64,000 nucleotides of DNA from Rubrivivax rivuli (GCF_004016505.1 NZ_SACR01000005.1:434001-498000); one strand, 5' to 3'. Shown: positions 17,289-26,294, counted from the first letter of the stretch. Translations and numbers: made by a program. Notes: a model not told the origin generated them from the letters alone.

Positions 17289-19133
17289 TTAGCGCGTTCT
17301 CAGGAAGTCTTCCAACCCCGCGCGCACCGCCTGCGCCAGACGCGCGCGGAAGGCGGGGTCGAGCAACTGCGCCTCGTCGCCCGGGTGCGACACGAAGGCC
17401 TGCTCCACCAGCACGGCCGGGGCCCAGGTGCTCAGGCGCACCGGCGTGTAGTTGAAATTGCCCACCAGCCCGAAGTCGGGCAGACCGGTGGCCGCCAGCA
17501 CGCGCTGGTGCACGGCTGCGGCCAGCGCGTGGTGCGGCGCGTGTTTGTAGAAGTGCGAGGTGCCTGAAACACGCAGGAAGCCCGCGCCGGTGTCGGTCGA
17601 ATTGGCGTGCACGCTGACGAAGAGGTGCGCCTGCGATTCGGCCACGCGGCGCGCGCGTTCGCGCAGCGGTGGGTTCTCGTCGCCTTCGCGGATGACGACC
17701 ACCTGCGCGCCGGCGGCCTGCAGCTCGGCCTGCAGCGCGTCGGCCGTCCAGCGGTTGATGTCTTTCTCGGGCACGCCGGTGGCGCCCACCGCGCCCAGGT
17801 TGGCGCTGCTGCCGTGGCCGGCCTCCACCGCCACGCGCAGCCCGGCCAGCGGCGAGGCGGCACTGGCTTCGATGCGTGGCGCCGCGCGCACCAGCACGCG
17901 CAGCCCTGTGGGCGTGCGCTCGGCGCGCCAGCCCCAGAGCCTGGTCGCCTGCGGCAGCAGGCGCAGGCGCACGCGGCCCGGGCCGGCCTGCTCCACCAGC
18001 ACCTGGCGCACCAGCTTCGCGCTGGCGCGGTGGCTCACCCAGGTGGTGGCGAGCTGCGCGTTGTAGATCTCGATGTCCAGGAACTCGCGGCCGTCGGGCC
18101 CCGCGCTGGCGTGCACGCGGTAAGGCACGCGCGCGGCCAGCGGCACGCTGAGCAGGTCGTGTTCGCCTTCGCCGCTGAGCGAGACGCTGGTGAACACGGC
18201 CTGCGGCGCCGGCGTGGCGGCGTCGGCGGGCTGCAGGTTCTTCTCCTGCACCCAGGCGCTGGTGTCAGGCGCCAGCTGCACACGCAGGAAGTCGCCGCGC
18301 CGGCCGGTGGCCGCCAGCAGCGTGCCGGCCGGCAGTTCGGCCAGGAAGGGCCCGCCCAGGCGCACCTCGTGCAGGCCGTGCAGCAGCTCGGCGCCTTCGG
18401 CACCCACGGTGTAGAGGCGTTCGGGGTCGTCACGCCACTGACCTACGGTGCCGGGGGCCTCGGTCGTCAGCGCGCGGTTCGGCTTTGCGCGGGCCTTGCC
18501 TTTGCCGGCGGGCGCGGGCGCCGATGTTGGCGCCGTGCCGGCCGCCATCACGCGCAATTGCACGGGCCCCGCGGTGATGTCGCCACCGGCTTCGAAGGCC
18601 AGCAGTGCGCGGTAGCGGCCGTTGCCGCGTTCGGTCAAGGGTTGCCAGGCCTTCTGGCCGGGCAGCCGCGCCTCCACACGCGCACCGGGCGTGGCGCGCA
18701 CGGCCACTTCCACGCCCTCGCCGGGGGCCAGCACCACGGGCTCGGCCGGGCGCAGGCTGCTGCCGTCCAGCCACAGCGCGGCCGTGGGCCAGGCCACGGG
18801 CGTGGGCGGCGCGCTGCGCTCCACCTGCAGCGGCAGGCGCTGCCACTGGCTGCTGCCCGGCGCGCGGGCTTCGATCTCGATGGTGTTCGCGCCCGGCTGC
18901 AGCGGCACGCGGTCGCGCGCGAAGACGCCGGTGCTGAAGACCGTGACCGTTTCGCCGCCCACGCGCACCGTGCTGCCCGGCGTGGTGCGGCCGAGCACGT
19001 TGACGAACTCGCGCGTGGTGCTGGCAGGCTCGCCCGGCCGGGGCGACAGCACTTCCAGGGCCGGCGCCTGCGCCCCCGCCAGCACGGGCCACAGCAGCGC
19101 AGCGGCGCCGAACCAGAACCGCAGCGCCCTCAT
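17289..19133 (-). CDS. N-acetylmuramoyl-L-alanine amidase (Amidase_3) with long N-terminal region
   Basis: A 614-residue periplasmic zinc amidase that cuts the bond between MurNAc and the first L-Ala of peptidoglycan. Signal peptide: FWFGAAALLWPVLAGAQA. The first 170 residues look like a bacterial Ig/adhesion-type domain (PGEPASTTREFVNVLGRTTPGS), then an SH3-like region (about 240-330), an AMIN-like strand-rich part, and the catalytic domain from about residue 400. Zinc ligands and catalytic Glu are in VEAGHGSS, GVPEKDIN, FVSVHAN and VEQAFVSHP. It is longer than usual AmiC-type enzymes because of the N-terminal extension. The ATG overlaps the arginase stop as ATGA, an odd pairing of a cell-wall enzyme with arginine breakdown. 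No LytM activator is nearby. Confidence 0.88.
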   Translation of the reverse strand: MRALRFWFGAAALLWPVLAGAQAPALEVLSPRPGEPASTTREFVNVLGRTTPGSTVRVGGETVTVFSTGVFARDRVPLQPGANTIEIEARAPGSSQWQRLPLQVERSAPPTPVAWPTAALWLDGSSLRPAEPVVLAPGEGVEVAVRATPGARVEARLPGQKAWQPLTERGNGRYRALLAFEAGGDITAGPVQLRVMAAGTAPTSAPAPAGKGKARAKPNRALTTEAPGTVGQWRDDPERLYTVGAEGAELLHGLHEVRLGGPFLAELPAGTLLAATGRRGDFLRVQLAPDTSAWVQEKNLQPADAATPAPQAVFTSVSLSGEGEHDLLSVPLAARVPYRVHASAGPDGREFLDIEIYNAQLATTWVSHRASAKLVRQVLVEQAGPGRVRLRLLPQATRLWGWRAERTPTGLRVLVRAAPRIEASAASPLAGLRVAVEAGHGSSANLGAVGATGVPEKDINRWTADALQAELQAAGAQVVVIREGDENPPLRERARRVAESQAHLFVSVHANSTDTGAGFLRVSGTSHFYKHAPHHALAAAVHQRVLAATGLPDFGLVGNFNYTPVRLSTWAPAVLVEQAFVSHPGDEAQLLDPAFRARLAQAVRAGLEDFLRTR

Positions 19134-20044
19134 GCCCGCATCAGCGTGCTCTTGCCGAACAGGCTCTCGATGAGGTCTACCGCCAGCTCGGCCGTCTTGT
19201 TGCGGATGTCCAGCGCCGGGTTCAGCTCCATCACGTCCAGGCTGGCCAGGCGGCCGGTGTCGGCGATCATCTCCATGCACAGCTGCGCCTCGCGGTAGGT
19301 GGGGCCGCCGGGCACCGTGGTGCCCACGCCGGGCGCGATGTCGGGGTCGAGGAAGTCGACGTCGAAGCTCACGTGCAGGTGGGTCTTCTCGTCCAGCGTG
19401 GCCAGCGCCAGTTCCATGGTGTGGCGCATGCCCATCTCGTCGATGTAGCGCATGTCGAAGACCTCCAGGCCCATCTCGTGCACGAAGCGCTTCTCGCCGG
19501 GGTCGACGCTGCGGATGCCGATCTGGCGCACCACCTTCGGGCTGATGGCGGGCACCGTGCCGCCGATCTCGATGAGCTCCTGCGGCCCGTGCCCGCACAG
19601 GCAGGCCACCGGCATGCCGTGGATGTTGCCGCTGGGGGTGAGCACGCTGGTGTTGAAGTCGGCGTGGGCGTCGAGCCAGAGCACGCGCAGCTTCTTGCCC
19701 GCTTCGCGGCAATGGCGCGCCACGGCGCTGATGCTGCCCAGGCCCAGGCAGTGGTCGCCGCCCAGCAGGATGGGCAGGCGGCCCAAGGCCAGCTCGGCGT
19801 ACATGGCTTCGTGCACGGCGCGGTTCCAGGCCACCACTTCCTTGAGATGGCGGTAGCCGTCCACCGGCGGCAGCCAGGGGTTGGCCGGGCCGCTGAGGTT
19901 GCCACGGTCGGCCACTTCCAGGCCGTGCGCTTCCAGCATGCTTTGGATGTTGGCCACGCGCAGCGCCTCGGGGCCCATGCTCGCGCCGCGCGCGCCGGCG
20001 CCGATGTCGGTGGGGGCGCCGATGAGGCTGACTTTTCGGTTCAT
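19130..20044 (-). CDS. rocF: Arginase
   Basis: A 304-residue manganese ureohydrolase converting arginine to ornithine and urea. The metal-binding signatures are intact: GGDHCLGLGS, DAHADFNT and SFDVDFLDPDIAPG, the last two with the DAHxD and DVDxxDP Asp ligands. The HGMP segment and the late Glu in DVMELNP are also those of true arginases rather than agmatinases or formimidoylglutamases. AAGGAA precedes the ATG by about 8 bases. The gene sits 10 bases behind the LOG-family gene and overlaps the amidase start by 4 bases, so all three are probably one message. No ornithine aminotransferase or arginine permease lies nearby. The symbol is given by family; the specificity reading is strong. Confidence 0.93.
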   Translation of the reverse strand: MNRKVSLIGAPTDIGAGARGASMGPEALRVANIQSMLEAHGLEVADRGNLSGPANPWLPPVDGYRHLKEVVAWNRAVHEAMYAELALGRLPILLGGDHCLGLGSISAVARHCREAGKKLRVLWLDAHADFNTSVLTPSGNIHGMPVACLCGHGPQELIEIGGTVPAISPKVVRQIGIRSVDPGEKRFVHEMGLEVFDMRYIDEMGMRHTMELALATLDEKTHLHVSFDVDFLDPDIAPGVGTTVPGGPTYREAQLCMEMIADTGRLASLDVMELNPALDIRNKTAELAVDLIESLFGKSTLMRA

Positions 20045-20054
20045 CGCGGTTCCT

Positions 20055-20969
20055 TCAGATGTCTTCGGCGAAGCGGCCGGTTTCAGTCTCGGGCAGGTCG
20101 AAGCCGTAGTGCTCGGCCAGCACGGCCCAGGCCTCTTCGGCGGTCTCGACGAAGTTGAAGAGGCCGATGTCGCCCGGGCTGATCATCCCGGTGTCGACCA
20201 GGTGCTCGAGGTTCAGCAGCTTTTCCCAGAACGCGCGCCCGAACAGCAGGATGGGCCGGCGGCGGCTCTTGCCGGTCTGCACCAGCGTGACGGTCTCGAA
20301 GAGCTCGTCCAGCGTGCCGAAGCCGCCCGGGAAGCACACCAGCGCGATGCTGCGCATCAGGAAGTGCATCTTGCGCAGCGCGAAGTAGTGGAACTGGAAA
20401 CACAGCTCCGGCGTGATGTAGGCGTTGGGCGCCTGCTCGTGCGGCAGCACGATGTTCAGGCCGATGCTCTTGCCGCCCACGTCATGGGCGCCGCGGTTGC
20501 CGGCTTCCATGATGCCGGGGCCGCCGCCAGTGACGACGTAGATCGGTGTCTCCAGCGCCTTGGAGCGCTCGGTGACGATCGCGGCGAAGCGCCGGGCCTC
20601 TTCGTAGAAGTGGCTCATGCCCAGCGCGGTTTCGGCGCGCTTGAGCGCCTGGCGGTCGTCGCCAGCCTGAGCCTGTTCGAGCAGCTGCTGCGCCACCTCG
20701 GGCGGCTTGATGCGGGCGCTGCCGAAGATGACGATGGTGGCGGTGATGCCCTGTTCCTGCTGCACCAGTTCGGGCTTGAGCAGTTCCAGCTGCATGCGCA
20801 CCGGGCGCAGCTCTTCGCGCAGCAGGAAGTCGGTGTCGGTGAAGGCCAGGCGGTAGGCGCTCTCGGGCCCGGCGTAGCGTTCGATGCGGGCCAGCGTGCT
20901 GGCTTCTTCTTCGGCGCTGGGAAAGTTGCGGCCGCTGAACGCGGCGTGGGGGGCGTGCTTGTCGGTCAT
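20055..20969 (-). CDS. LOG family (TIGR00730) Rossmann-fold nucleotide hydrolase
   Basis: A 304-residue protein of the LOG/lysine-decarboxylase-like family. The hallmark PGGFGTLDELFE is near residue 215, preceded by a GGGPGIMEAGNRGA nucleotide-phosphate loop. LOG proteins remove the ribose phosphate from nucleoside monophosphates, including cytokinin nucleotides; larger bacterial members have broader AMP or IMP glycosidase activity. At this length, with about 80 extra N-terminal residues, it belongs to the longer subgroup. It heads the run LOG, arginase, amidase. The start ATG at 20969 gives a short polar N-terminus. Substrate is not predictable from sequence alone. Confidence 0.85.
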   Translation of the reverse strand: MTDKHAPHAAFSGRNFPSAEEEASTLARIERYAGPESAYRLAFTDTDFLLREELRPVRMQLELLKPELVQQEQGITATIVIFGSARIKPPEVAQQLLEQAQAGDDRQALKRAETALGMSHFYEEARRFAAIVTERSKALETPIYVVTGGGPGIMEAGNRGAHDVGGKSIGLNIVLPHEQAPNAYITPELCFQFHYFALRKMHFLMRSIALVCFPGGFGTLDELFETVTLVQTGKSRRRPILLFGRAFWEKLLNLEHLVDTGMISPGDIGLFNFVETAEEAWAVLAEHYGFDLPETETGRFAEDI

Positions 20970-21042
20970 CTGCCGAGCTTAGCCTGCCTGCGCGGCACTG
21001 CCGTGGCGGCTGCTGTCCTGCAACCGACGCCGTCGCGCGGTT

Positions 21043-21828
21043 TCAGACAGGGCCGTGGCCGTGCCCGGGCTGGCCGCACACGCGGCAGTGCGCCTGGCGC
21101 TGCAGCGTGATGCTGTCGAAGGCCATGCGGCGCGCGTCCAGCATCAGCAGCCTGCCAGCCAAGGGCTCGCCGCCGTGCGCCAGCAGCTTGATCGCCTCGG
21201 CGGCCTGCAGGCTGCCGATCAGGCCCACCAGCGGCGCCAGCACGCCCATGGTGTTGCAGGCCACGTCTTCGTGCGCCGCCTCGGGCGGGAAGAGGCAGGC
21301 GTAGCAGGGCCCGGCCGGCGTGCCGTCGGCGCGCGGGCGGGTGTCGTAGACGCTGACCTGCGCGTCCCAGCCCACGGCGGCACCCGAAACCAGTGGCCGG
21401 CCCGCGGCCACGCAGGCCGCGTTCACGGCCTGGCGGGTGCGGAAGTTGTCGCTGCAATCGAGCACCACGTCGGCCAGCGGCACCCGTTCGGCCAGCAGCG
21501 CGGCATCCGCGCGCTGCGTGATCGCGTGGATCTGCACGCCGGGGTTCAGCGCCCGCGCGCTGTGGCGCAGCGAATCGGCCTTGGGCTGGCCCAGGCGTGC
21601 GGTACCGTGGCCGATCTGACGCTGCAGGTTGCTGAGTTCCACCGTGTCGTGGTCGACCACGGTGATGCGGCCCACGCCCGAGGCCGCCAGGTACAGCACC
21701 GCCGGGCAACCCAGGCCGCCCGCGCCGATGACGAGGGCATGGGCGTCCAGCAGGCGCTGCTGGCCTTCGATGCCCAGGCCGTCGAGCAGGATGTGGCGTG
21801 CGTAGCGCAGCAGTTGGGCGTCGTCCAT
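21043..21828 (-). CDS. moeB: MoeB/ThiF-family adenylyltransferase
   Basis: A 261-residue E1-like enzyme that adenylates the C-terminal glycine of the small sulfur carrier (MoaD for molybdopterin, or ThiS). The ATP loop is VIGAGGLGCPA, the ELSNLQRQIGH motif contributes the Arg of the adenylate site, and VLDCSDNFRTR follows. Zinc ligands are the CYAC and CRVC pairs. A catalytic rhodanese domain is absent, as in bacterial MoeB. It follows ctpA with a hairpin between them, the order common in Burkholderiales. Whether it serves MoaD, ThiS or both cannot be decided from the window, since no carrier gene is present. Confidence 0.9.
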   Translation of the reverse strand: MDDAQLLRYARHILLDGLGIEGQQRLLDAHALVIGAGGLGCPAVLYLAASGVGRITVVDHDTVELSNLQRQIGHGTARLGQPKADSLRHSARALNPGVQIHAITQRADAALLAERVPLADVVLDCSDNFRTRQAVNAACVAAGRPLVSGAAVGWDAQVSVYDTRPRADGTPAGPCYACLFPPEAAHEDVACNTMGVLAPLVGLIGSLQAAEAIKLLAHGGEPLAGRLLMLDARRMAFDSITLQRQAHCRVCGQPGHGHGPV

Positions 21829-21863
21829 GGCGGCGTCGGGAAACGGGGCGGCGGTGGAAATGA

Positions 21864-21888
21864 AGAAGCCCGCCGGCGGCGGGCTTCT
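21864..21888 (-). terminator. Strong hairpin after ctpA
   Basis: A perfect 12-bp inverted repeat with a 1-base centre, rich in GC, lies 16 bases after the ctpA stop and before moeB. A short T-rich stretch (TCATTTCC) follows on the minus strand. It should end most ctpA transcripts, or act as a partial terminator letting some moeB read-through. Seen directly; strength is not measurable here. Confidence 0.65.
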
Positions 21889-21904
21889 CGCGGTGCGCGT
21901 CGGC

Positions 21905-23347
21905 TTACTTCTTCTCGGCCGGCGCTTCGGCGCGCTGCTCGGCCGGGGCCGTCTTGCTGGCCAGCACCGGCAGGCCGCGCAACTGGTTCAGCGCCTGCTG
22001 CAGCGGGAAGTCTTCCGGCGTGCCGAACTCGGGCAGCGGCTTGGGCGGCTCCTTCGTCTTGGCCTGCTGTTCCTCGAGCTTCTTGCGGGCTTCTTCGCGG
22101 GCCTTCTCGCGTTCGGCGTCCTTCTTCTCGTCGGCGCCCGTCAGGTGGCGTTCGAGATCGGCTTCGCGCATGCGCAACGCGGCGTAGACATTGCCCTCGG
22201 CGGTTTCGTCGAGCCAGATGTCGGGCACGATGCCCTTGGCCTGGATGCTCTTGCCGGCCGGCGTGTAGTAGCGCGCGGTGGTGATCTTCAGCGCCGTGTC
22301 CGACGGCAGCGGGCGGATGGTCTGCACCGAACCCTTGCCGAAGGTCTGCGCGCCCATGATGGTGGCGCGCTTGTGGTCTTGCAGCGCGCCGGCCACGATT
22401 TCGCTGGCCGAGGCCGAGCCTTCGTTCACCAGCACCACCAGCGGCACGCTCTTCATGGCTGCCGGCAGCTTGCGCAGCGGGTCGGCGGCGCCGCGGCGGA
22501 CGTAGTACTCGGGGCTGGCGCGGAAGGTGGCGCGGCTTTCAGGCAGCTGGCCGTTGGTGGTGACGACCACCACGTCATCCGGCAGGAAGGCGGCCGAGAG
22601 CGCCACCGCGCCGTCGAGCAGGCCGCCCGGGTCGTTGCGCAGGTCGAGCACCAGACCCTTGAGCTTGGGGTCTTGCTTGTAGAGCTCTTCGGCCTTGCGC
22701 ACGAAGTCCTCCACCGTGCGCTCCTGGAACTGGCTCACGCGGATCCATCCGTAGCCGGGCTCGACCATCTTCGCGCGCACGCTCTGCATGCGGATCTCTT
22801 CGCGGATGATGGTGACCGGGAAGCTGCGGCTCTCGGCCTTGCGGAAGACCGTGAGCACGACCTTGGTGTTGGGCTCGCCGCGCATCTTCTTCACGGCCTG
22901 GTCGACCGTGAGGCCCTTGACCGGGCTGTCGTCGATGCGGGTGATCAGGTCACCGGGCTTCAGACCGACGCGGAAGGCCGGGCTGCCTTCGATGGGCGAG
23001 ACCACCTTCACGAGGCCTTCTTCCATCGCCATCTCGATGCCGATGCCGACGAACTTGCCGCCGGTGTTCTCGCGGAAATCCTTGAAGCTTTTCTTGTCGA
23101 AGTACTGGCTGTGCGGGTCGAGGCCGGCCACCATGCCGGCGATGGCGTCGGAGATGAGCTTCTTCTCGTCCACCGGCTCGACGTACTCGGCCTTGACGCG
23201 GTCGAAGACGGCGGCGAGCTGCTGCACCTCTTCCAGCGGCAGCGGCGCCAGCGCGTTGCGGGCCACGGCCTGCAACTGCATGGTGGTGAGAGCCCCTGCC
23301 ACCGCGCCAACGGCCAGGATGCCTACCAGCTTCATCTTCGAACCCAT
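21905..23347 (-). CDS. ctpA: Carboxyl-terminal processing protease (S41 family)
   Basis: A 480-residue periplasmic serine protease that trims C-termini of envelope proteins. An N-terminal anchor (LVGILAVGAVAGALTTMQL) is followed by a helical lead region, a PDZ domain (about 95-180, with GIGIEMAMEEGLVKVVSP and GLKPGDLITRIDD), and the S41 core with catalytic Ser in NEGSASASE and Lys in QTFGKGSVQ. The C-terminal 60 residues are charged and Lys/Glu-rich. Start at 23347 is chosen because AAAGG lies 8 bases before it. In many Burkholderiales a phosphoglycerate mutase gene precedes this gene; here it is replaced by an iron-transporter ATPase gene, so the order differs. Confidence 0.92.
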   Translation of the reverse strand: MGSKMKLVGILAVGAVAGALTTMQLQAVARNALAPLPLEEVQQLAAVFDRVKAEYVEPVDEKKLISDAIAGMVAGLDPHSQYFDKKSFKDFRENTGGKFVGIGIEMAMEEGLVKVVSPIEGSPAFRVGLKPGDLITRIDDSPVKGLTVDQAVKKMRGEPNTKVVLTVFRKAESRSFPVTIIREEIRMQSVRAKMVEPGYGWIRVSQFQERTVEDFVRKAEELYKQDPKLKGLVLDLRNDPGGLLDGAVALSAAFLPDDVVVVTTNGQLPESRATFRASPEYYVRRGAADPLRKLPAAMKSVPLVVLVNEGSASASEIVAGALQDHKRATIMGAQTFGKGSVQTIRPLPSDTALKITTARYYTPAGKSIQAKGIVPDIWLDETAEGNVYAALRMREADLERHLTGADEKKDAEREKAREEARKKLEEQQAKTKEPPKPLPEFGTPEDFPLQQALNQLRGLPVLASKTAPAEQRAEAPAEKK

Positions 23348-23395
23348 GGAACGCACCTTTCATGGAGCGCACGCGAGGCGTGCGGTCACCAACCC

Positions 23396-23401
23396 AGTAT
23401 A
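23396..23401 (-). promoter_or_regulatory. Candidate -10 element for ctpA
   Basis: TATACT (5 of 6 to the sigma-70 consensus) lies about 50 bases upstream of the ctpA start on the minus strand. No convincing -35 hexamer is seen at 16-18 bases. Offered as a weak promoter prediction only. Confidence 0.3.
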
Positions 23402-23501
23402 GGACCGGCCCCTGTTCTGAGCATGCCACCCCCGGGAAAGTTGCACCCCGCGTGGGCCCGGGTGTGTGCAGCTGTGCGCGCTGCTTCGGCCCGCCGCGGG
23501 C

Positions 23502-24590
23502 TCAGCGCACCGCGGCCACGCGCGGGAAGGTGACCACGTGGTCCACCTCGGCGCGGATGCCGATCCACTCGCCCACGTGGTGGTCGTGGTGCGAGGGCAC
23601 GTGGGCCAGCACCTGCTCGCCGCTCTCCAGGCGCAGCGTGTAAAGAAACTCGCTGCCGCGGAAAGCCTTGCGCTCGATGCGCGCCCGCACGGTGCTGGCG
23701 TCGTCGTGGACGATGTCGTCGGCGCGCAGCAACACGTCGCATTCGCCCAGCGGGAAGGCCTCGGGCAGCGGGCAGTTCTCCATGTCGTGCAGCTCGCCCA
23801 GCGGCGTCTGCACGCAGGGGCCGGCGGCGCAGGCCACGATCTGTGCGGGGGCGAACACGCCGTGCCCGATGAAGCCGGCCACGAAGCGGCTGGCCGGGCG
23901 GTGGTAGAGCGTGTAGGCGTCGTCCCACTGTTCCAGGTGACCCTGGTTCATCACGCCGATGACGTCGCCCACGGCGAAGGCTTCCAGCTGGTCGTGCGTG
24001 ACCAGCAGCGCCGTGGTGCCGCTTTCCTTGAGGATGCTGCGCACCTCCTGCGCCAGGCGCTCGCGCAGGTCGACGTCCAGGCTGCTGAAGGGCTCGTCCA
24101 GCAGCAGCAGGCGCGGCTGGGGCGCCAGCGCACGGGCCAGCGCCACGCGCTGCTGCTGCCCGCCCGAGAGCTGGTGCGGCGCGCGCTTGGCGGCGTGGCC
24201 CAGGCCCACCAGGTCGAGCATCTGCTGCACGCGCGCCTGGCGCTCGGCGCGTGGCAGGGCGCCGATGCCGAAGGCGATGTTGTCGGCCACGCTCAGGTGC
24301 GGGAACAGCGCATAGTCTTGGAAGACCATGCCGATGCGGCGCTGCTCGGGCGCCAGGTGCACGCCGCTGGCGGCGTCTGACAGCACGTCGCCATCGATCA
24401 GCACCCGCCCGGCGGCGCAGCGCTCCAGCCCGGCCACGGCGCGCAGCAGCGAGGTCTTGCCGCAGCCCGAAGGGCCGATCAGCACCCCCACCTGGCCCGC
24501 GGCCAGGCCCAGCGTGATGCCGTCCACCGCGGCGCGGCCACCGCTGGCGCGCGTGTAGCGCACCCCCACCGATTCCAGGCTCAGGAACAT
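23502..24590 (-). CDS. Ferric-iron type ABC transporter ATPase (FbpC-like)
   Basis: A 362-residue nucleotide-binding subunit. Walker A is GPSGCGKTS near residue 38, the Q loop is VFQDYALFPHL, the signature is LSGGQQQR, Walker B is RLLLLDEPFSSLD and the H loop is LVTHDQ. A C-terminal regulatory (TOBE-like) domain of about 120 residues follows, as in FbpC and PotA. The closest partners are Fe(III) or sulfate/spermidine importers; the divergent FbpB-type permease and the Fur-box-like site favour iron. No substrate-binding protein gene is adjacent, so a binding protein must be supplied from elsewhere. The ATG at 24590 opens the conserved FLSLESVGVRY strand. Confidence 0.88.
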   Translation of the reverse strand: MFLSLESVGVRYTRASGGRAAVDGITLGLAAGQVGVLIGPSGCGKTSLLRAVAGLERCAAGRVLIDGDVLSDAASGVHLAPEQRRIGMVFQDYALFPHLSVADNIAFGIGALPRAERQARVQQMLDLVGLGHAAKRAPHQLSGGQQQRVALARALAPQPRLLLLDEPFSSLDVDLRERLAQEVRSILKESGTTALLVTHDQLEAFAVGDVIGVMNQGHLEQWDDAYTLYHRPASRFVAGFIGHGVFAPAQIVACAAGPCVQTPLGELHDMENCPLPEAFPLGECDVLLRADDIVHDDASTVRARIERKAFRGSEFLYTLRLESGEQVLAHVPSHHDHHVGEWIGIRAEVDHVVTFPRVAAVR

Positions 24591-24615
24591 GGCCGGATGA
24601 TAATCGCGGCCCCTG

Positions 24616-24634
24616 AATGAGCATTGTTCGCATT
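24616..24634. promoter_or_regulatory. Candidate Fur box between fbpC-like and fbpB-like genes
   Basis: A 19-bp site matches the common proteobacterial Fur consensus AATGAGAATNATTNTCATT at 15 or more positions by my alignment, with intact AATGAG and CATT ends. It sits in the 55-base divergent space, 11 bases from the permease ATG and 25 from the ATPase ATG, so binding would block both promoters. A second AT-rich TGATAATC patch near 24598-24605 may extend it. Match is visual, not scored. Confidence 0.6.
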
Positions 24635-24645
24635 CCAATCGCCCC

Positions 24646-26277
24646 ATGCGCGGTGCCCTGAACCTCCTGTTGACACCGCTGTGCCTGTTGCTCGCGCTGC
24701 CTGTGCTGGGCGTGCTGGGCGCCTGGGCGACGCTGGACGAAGCCGCGCTGGCGGTGCTGGCGCACCAGTGGCAGACCGTGCTGCCCGAGTACGCGCTGCA
24801 GTCCGCGGGCCTGGCGCTGTGCGTGGGCGTGGGGGTGATGGCGCTGGGCTCGGCGACGGCGGCGCTGGTGACGCTGTTCGAGTTCCGCGGCCGGCGTGTC
24901 TTCGAATGGGCGCTGCTGCTGCCGCTGGCCATGCCGGCCTACGTGCTGGCCTACGCCTGGACCGACGCGCTGCAGTTCAGCGGCCCGCTGCAGACGGTGC
25001 TGCGCGAGGCCTTCGGCTGGCGCGGCGCGCTGTGGCCCGACGTGCGCAGCTTCTGGGGCGCGGTGCTGCTCTTCGTGCTGTGCCTCTACCCCTACGTCTA
25101 CCTGCTGGTGCGCGCGGCCCTGGGCGAACGCGCCGTGCGCTTGATGGAGGCCGCGCGGCTGCTGGGCGCGCCGATGCGCCGCCGCGTGCTGCAGGTGGCA
25201 CTGCCGATGGCACGCCCGGCGCTGGCCGCCGGCGTGGCGCTGGCGCTGATGGAGACGCTGGCCGACTACGGCGTGGGGGCCTACTTCGGCCTGTCCACCT
25301 TCAGCACCGGCATCTACAAGGCCTGGCTGGTGATGAACGACCGCATCGCGGCGGCGCAGCTCGCAGCCGTGCTGCTGCTGGTGGTGGGCGGATTGCTGCT
25401 GGCTGAACGCGCGGCGCAGCGCCAGCTGCGTTTTGCCACCAGCCGTGCCGGCATCACCAGCGCCGAGGCGCGGCCCACGGTGCTGCGCGGCGGCGGTGCG
25501 GTGGCGGCCTGGGCGGTGTGCGGCCTGCCGGTGCTGCTGGGCTTCGTGCTGCCGGTGCTGTGGCTGGGCCGCATGCTCTGGCAAGAAGCGCACTACAGCG
25601 ACTTCGGCCTGCCGCTGGCGCGTTTTGCCGAGTGGGCCTGGGCCAGCTTTCGCCTGGCCGGCACGGCGGCGCTGGCCGCCACGCTGCTGGCGCTGGCGCT
25701 GGGTTTTGCGCTGCGCCAGCGCGGCGGCGTGGGCGCGGCCGTGCTGCAGCCGGCGGCGCGTGTGCTCTCGCTGGGCTACGCGGTGCCCGGCGCCGTCATC
25801 GCCGTGGGCATCCTCATCCCTGCCGGCTGGGTGCAGGCGCGCTGGCCCGAGGCGGGCGTGGCGGCGCTGGTCACCGGCACGGCCTTCGGCCTGCTCTACG
25901 CCTATCTCGTGCGTTTCTCGGCGGTGGCGCTGCAGTCGGTGGAAGCCGGCTACGCGCGGGTGCCGGCAGCGATCGACGAGACCGCGCGCATGCTCGGCAG
26001 CGGGCCGCTGCGCCTCTTTACGCGCCTGCACCTGCCGCTGCTGCAGCGCTCGGCGCTGGCGGCAGCACTTCTGGTGTTCGTCGACGTGATGAAGGAGCTG
26101 CCGGCCACGCTGGTGTTGCGCCCCTTTGGCAGCGATACGCTGGCCGTGGTGGCCTACAACTTCGCGCGTGACGAGCGCTTGGCCGAAGCCGCGCTGCCCT
26201 CGCTGGCCATCGTGGCGGTGGGGCTGATTCCGGTGGTGATGCTGAGCCGGGCGTTGCGGGCGCCGGCAGAGGGCTAG
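24646..26277 (+). CDS. Ferric-iron type ABC transporter permease, fused double unit (FbpB-like)
   Basis: A 543-residue inner-membrane permease with about 12 helices in two halves, each with its own coupling (EAA) loop: EAARLLGAPMRRRVL near residue 170 and ETARMLGSGPLRLFTRL near 445, both followed by the conserved LP segment. This double length, with both halves in one chain, is the FbpB/SfuB plan of Fe(III) importers. It is divergent from its probable ATPase across only 55 bases. No upstream binding protein is present. The first ATG at 24646 gives an N-terminal membrane segment directly. After the stop, 163 bases of hairpin-rich sequence precede the tRNA gene on the other strand. Confidence 0.88.
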   Translation: MRGALNLLLTPLCLLLALPVLGVLGAWATLDEAALAVLAHQWQTVLPEYALQSAGLALCVGVGVMALGSATAALVTLFEFRGRRVFEWALLLPLAMPAYVLAYAWTDALQFSGPLQTVLREAFGWRGALWPDVRSFWGAVLLFVLCLYPYVYLLVRAALGERAVRLMEAARLLGAPMRRRVLQVALPMARPALAAGVALALMETLADYGVGAYFGLSTFSTGIYKAWLVMNDRIAAAQLAAVLLLVVGGLLLAERAAQRQLRFATSRAGITSAEARPTVLRGGGAVAAWAVCGLPVLLGFVLPVLWLGRMLWQEAHYSDFGLPLARFAEWAWASFRLAGTAALAATLLALALGFALRQRGGVGAAVLQPAARVLSLGYAVPGAVIAVGILIPAGWVQARWPEAGVAALVTGTAFGLLYAYLVRFSAVALQSVEAGYARVPAAIDETARMLGSGPLRLFTRLHLPLLQRSALAAALLVFVDVMKELPATLVLRPFGSDTLAVVAYNFARDERLAEAALPSLAIVAVGLIPVVMLSRALRAPAEG

Positions 26278-26294
26278 AGGCCACGGCGGGGCCC

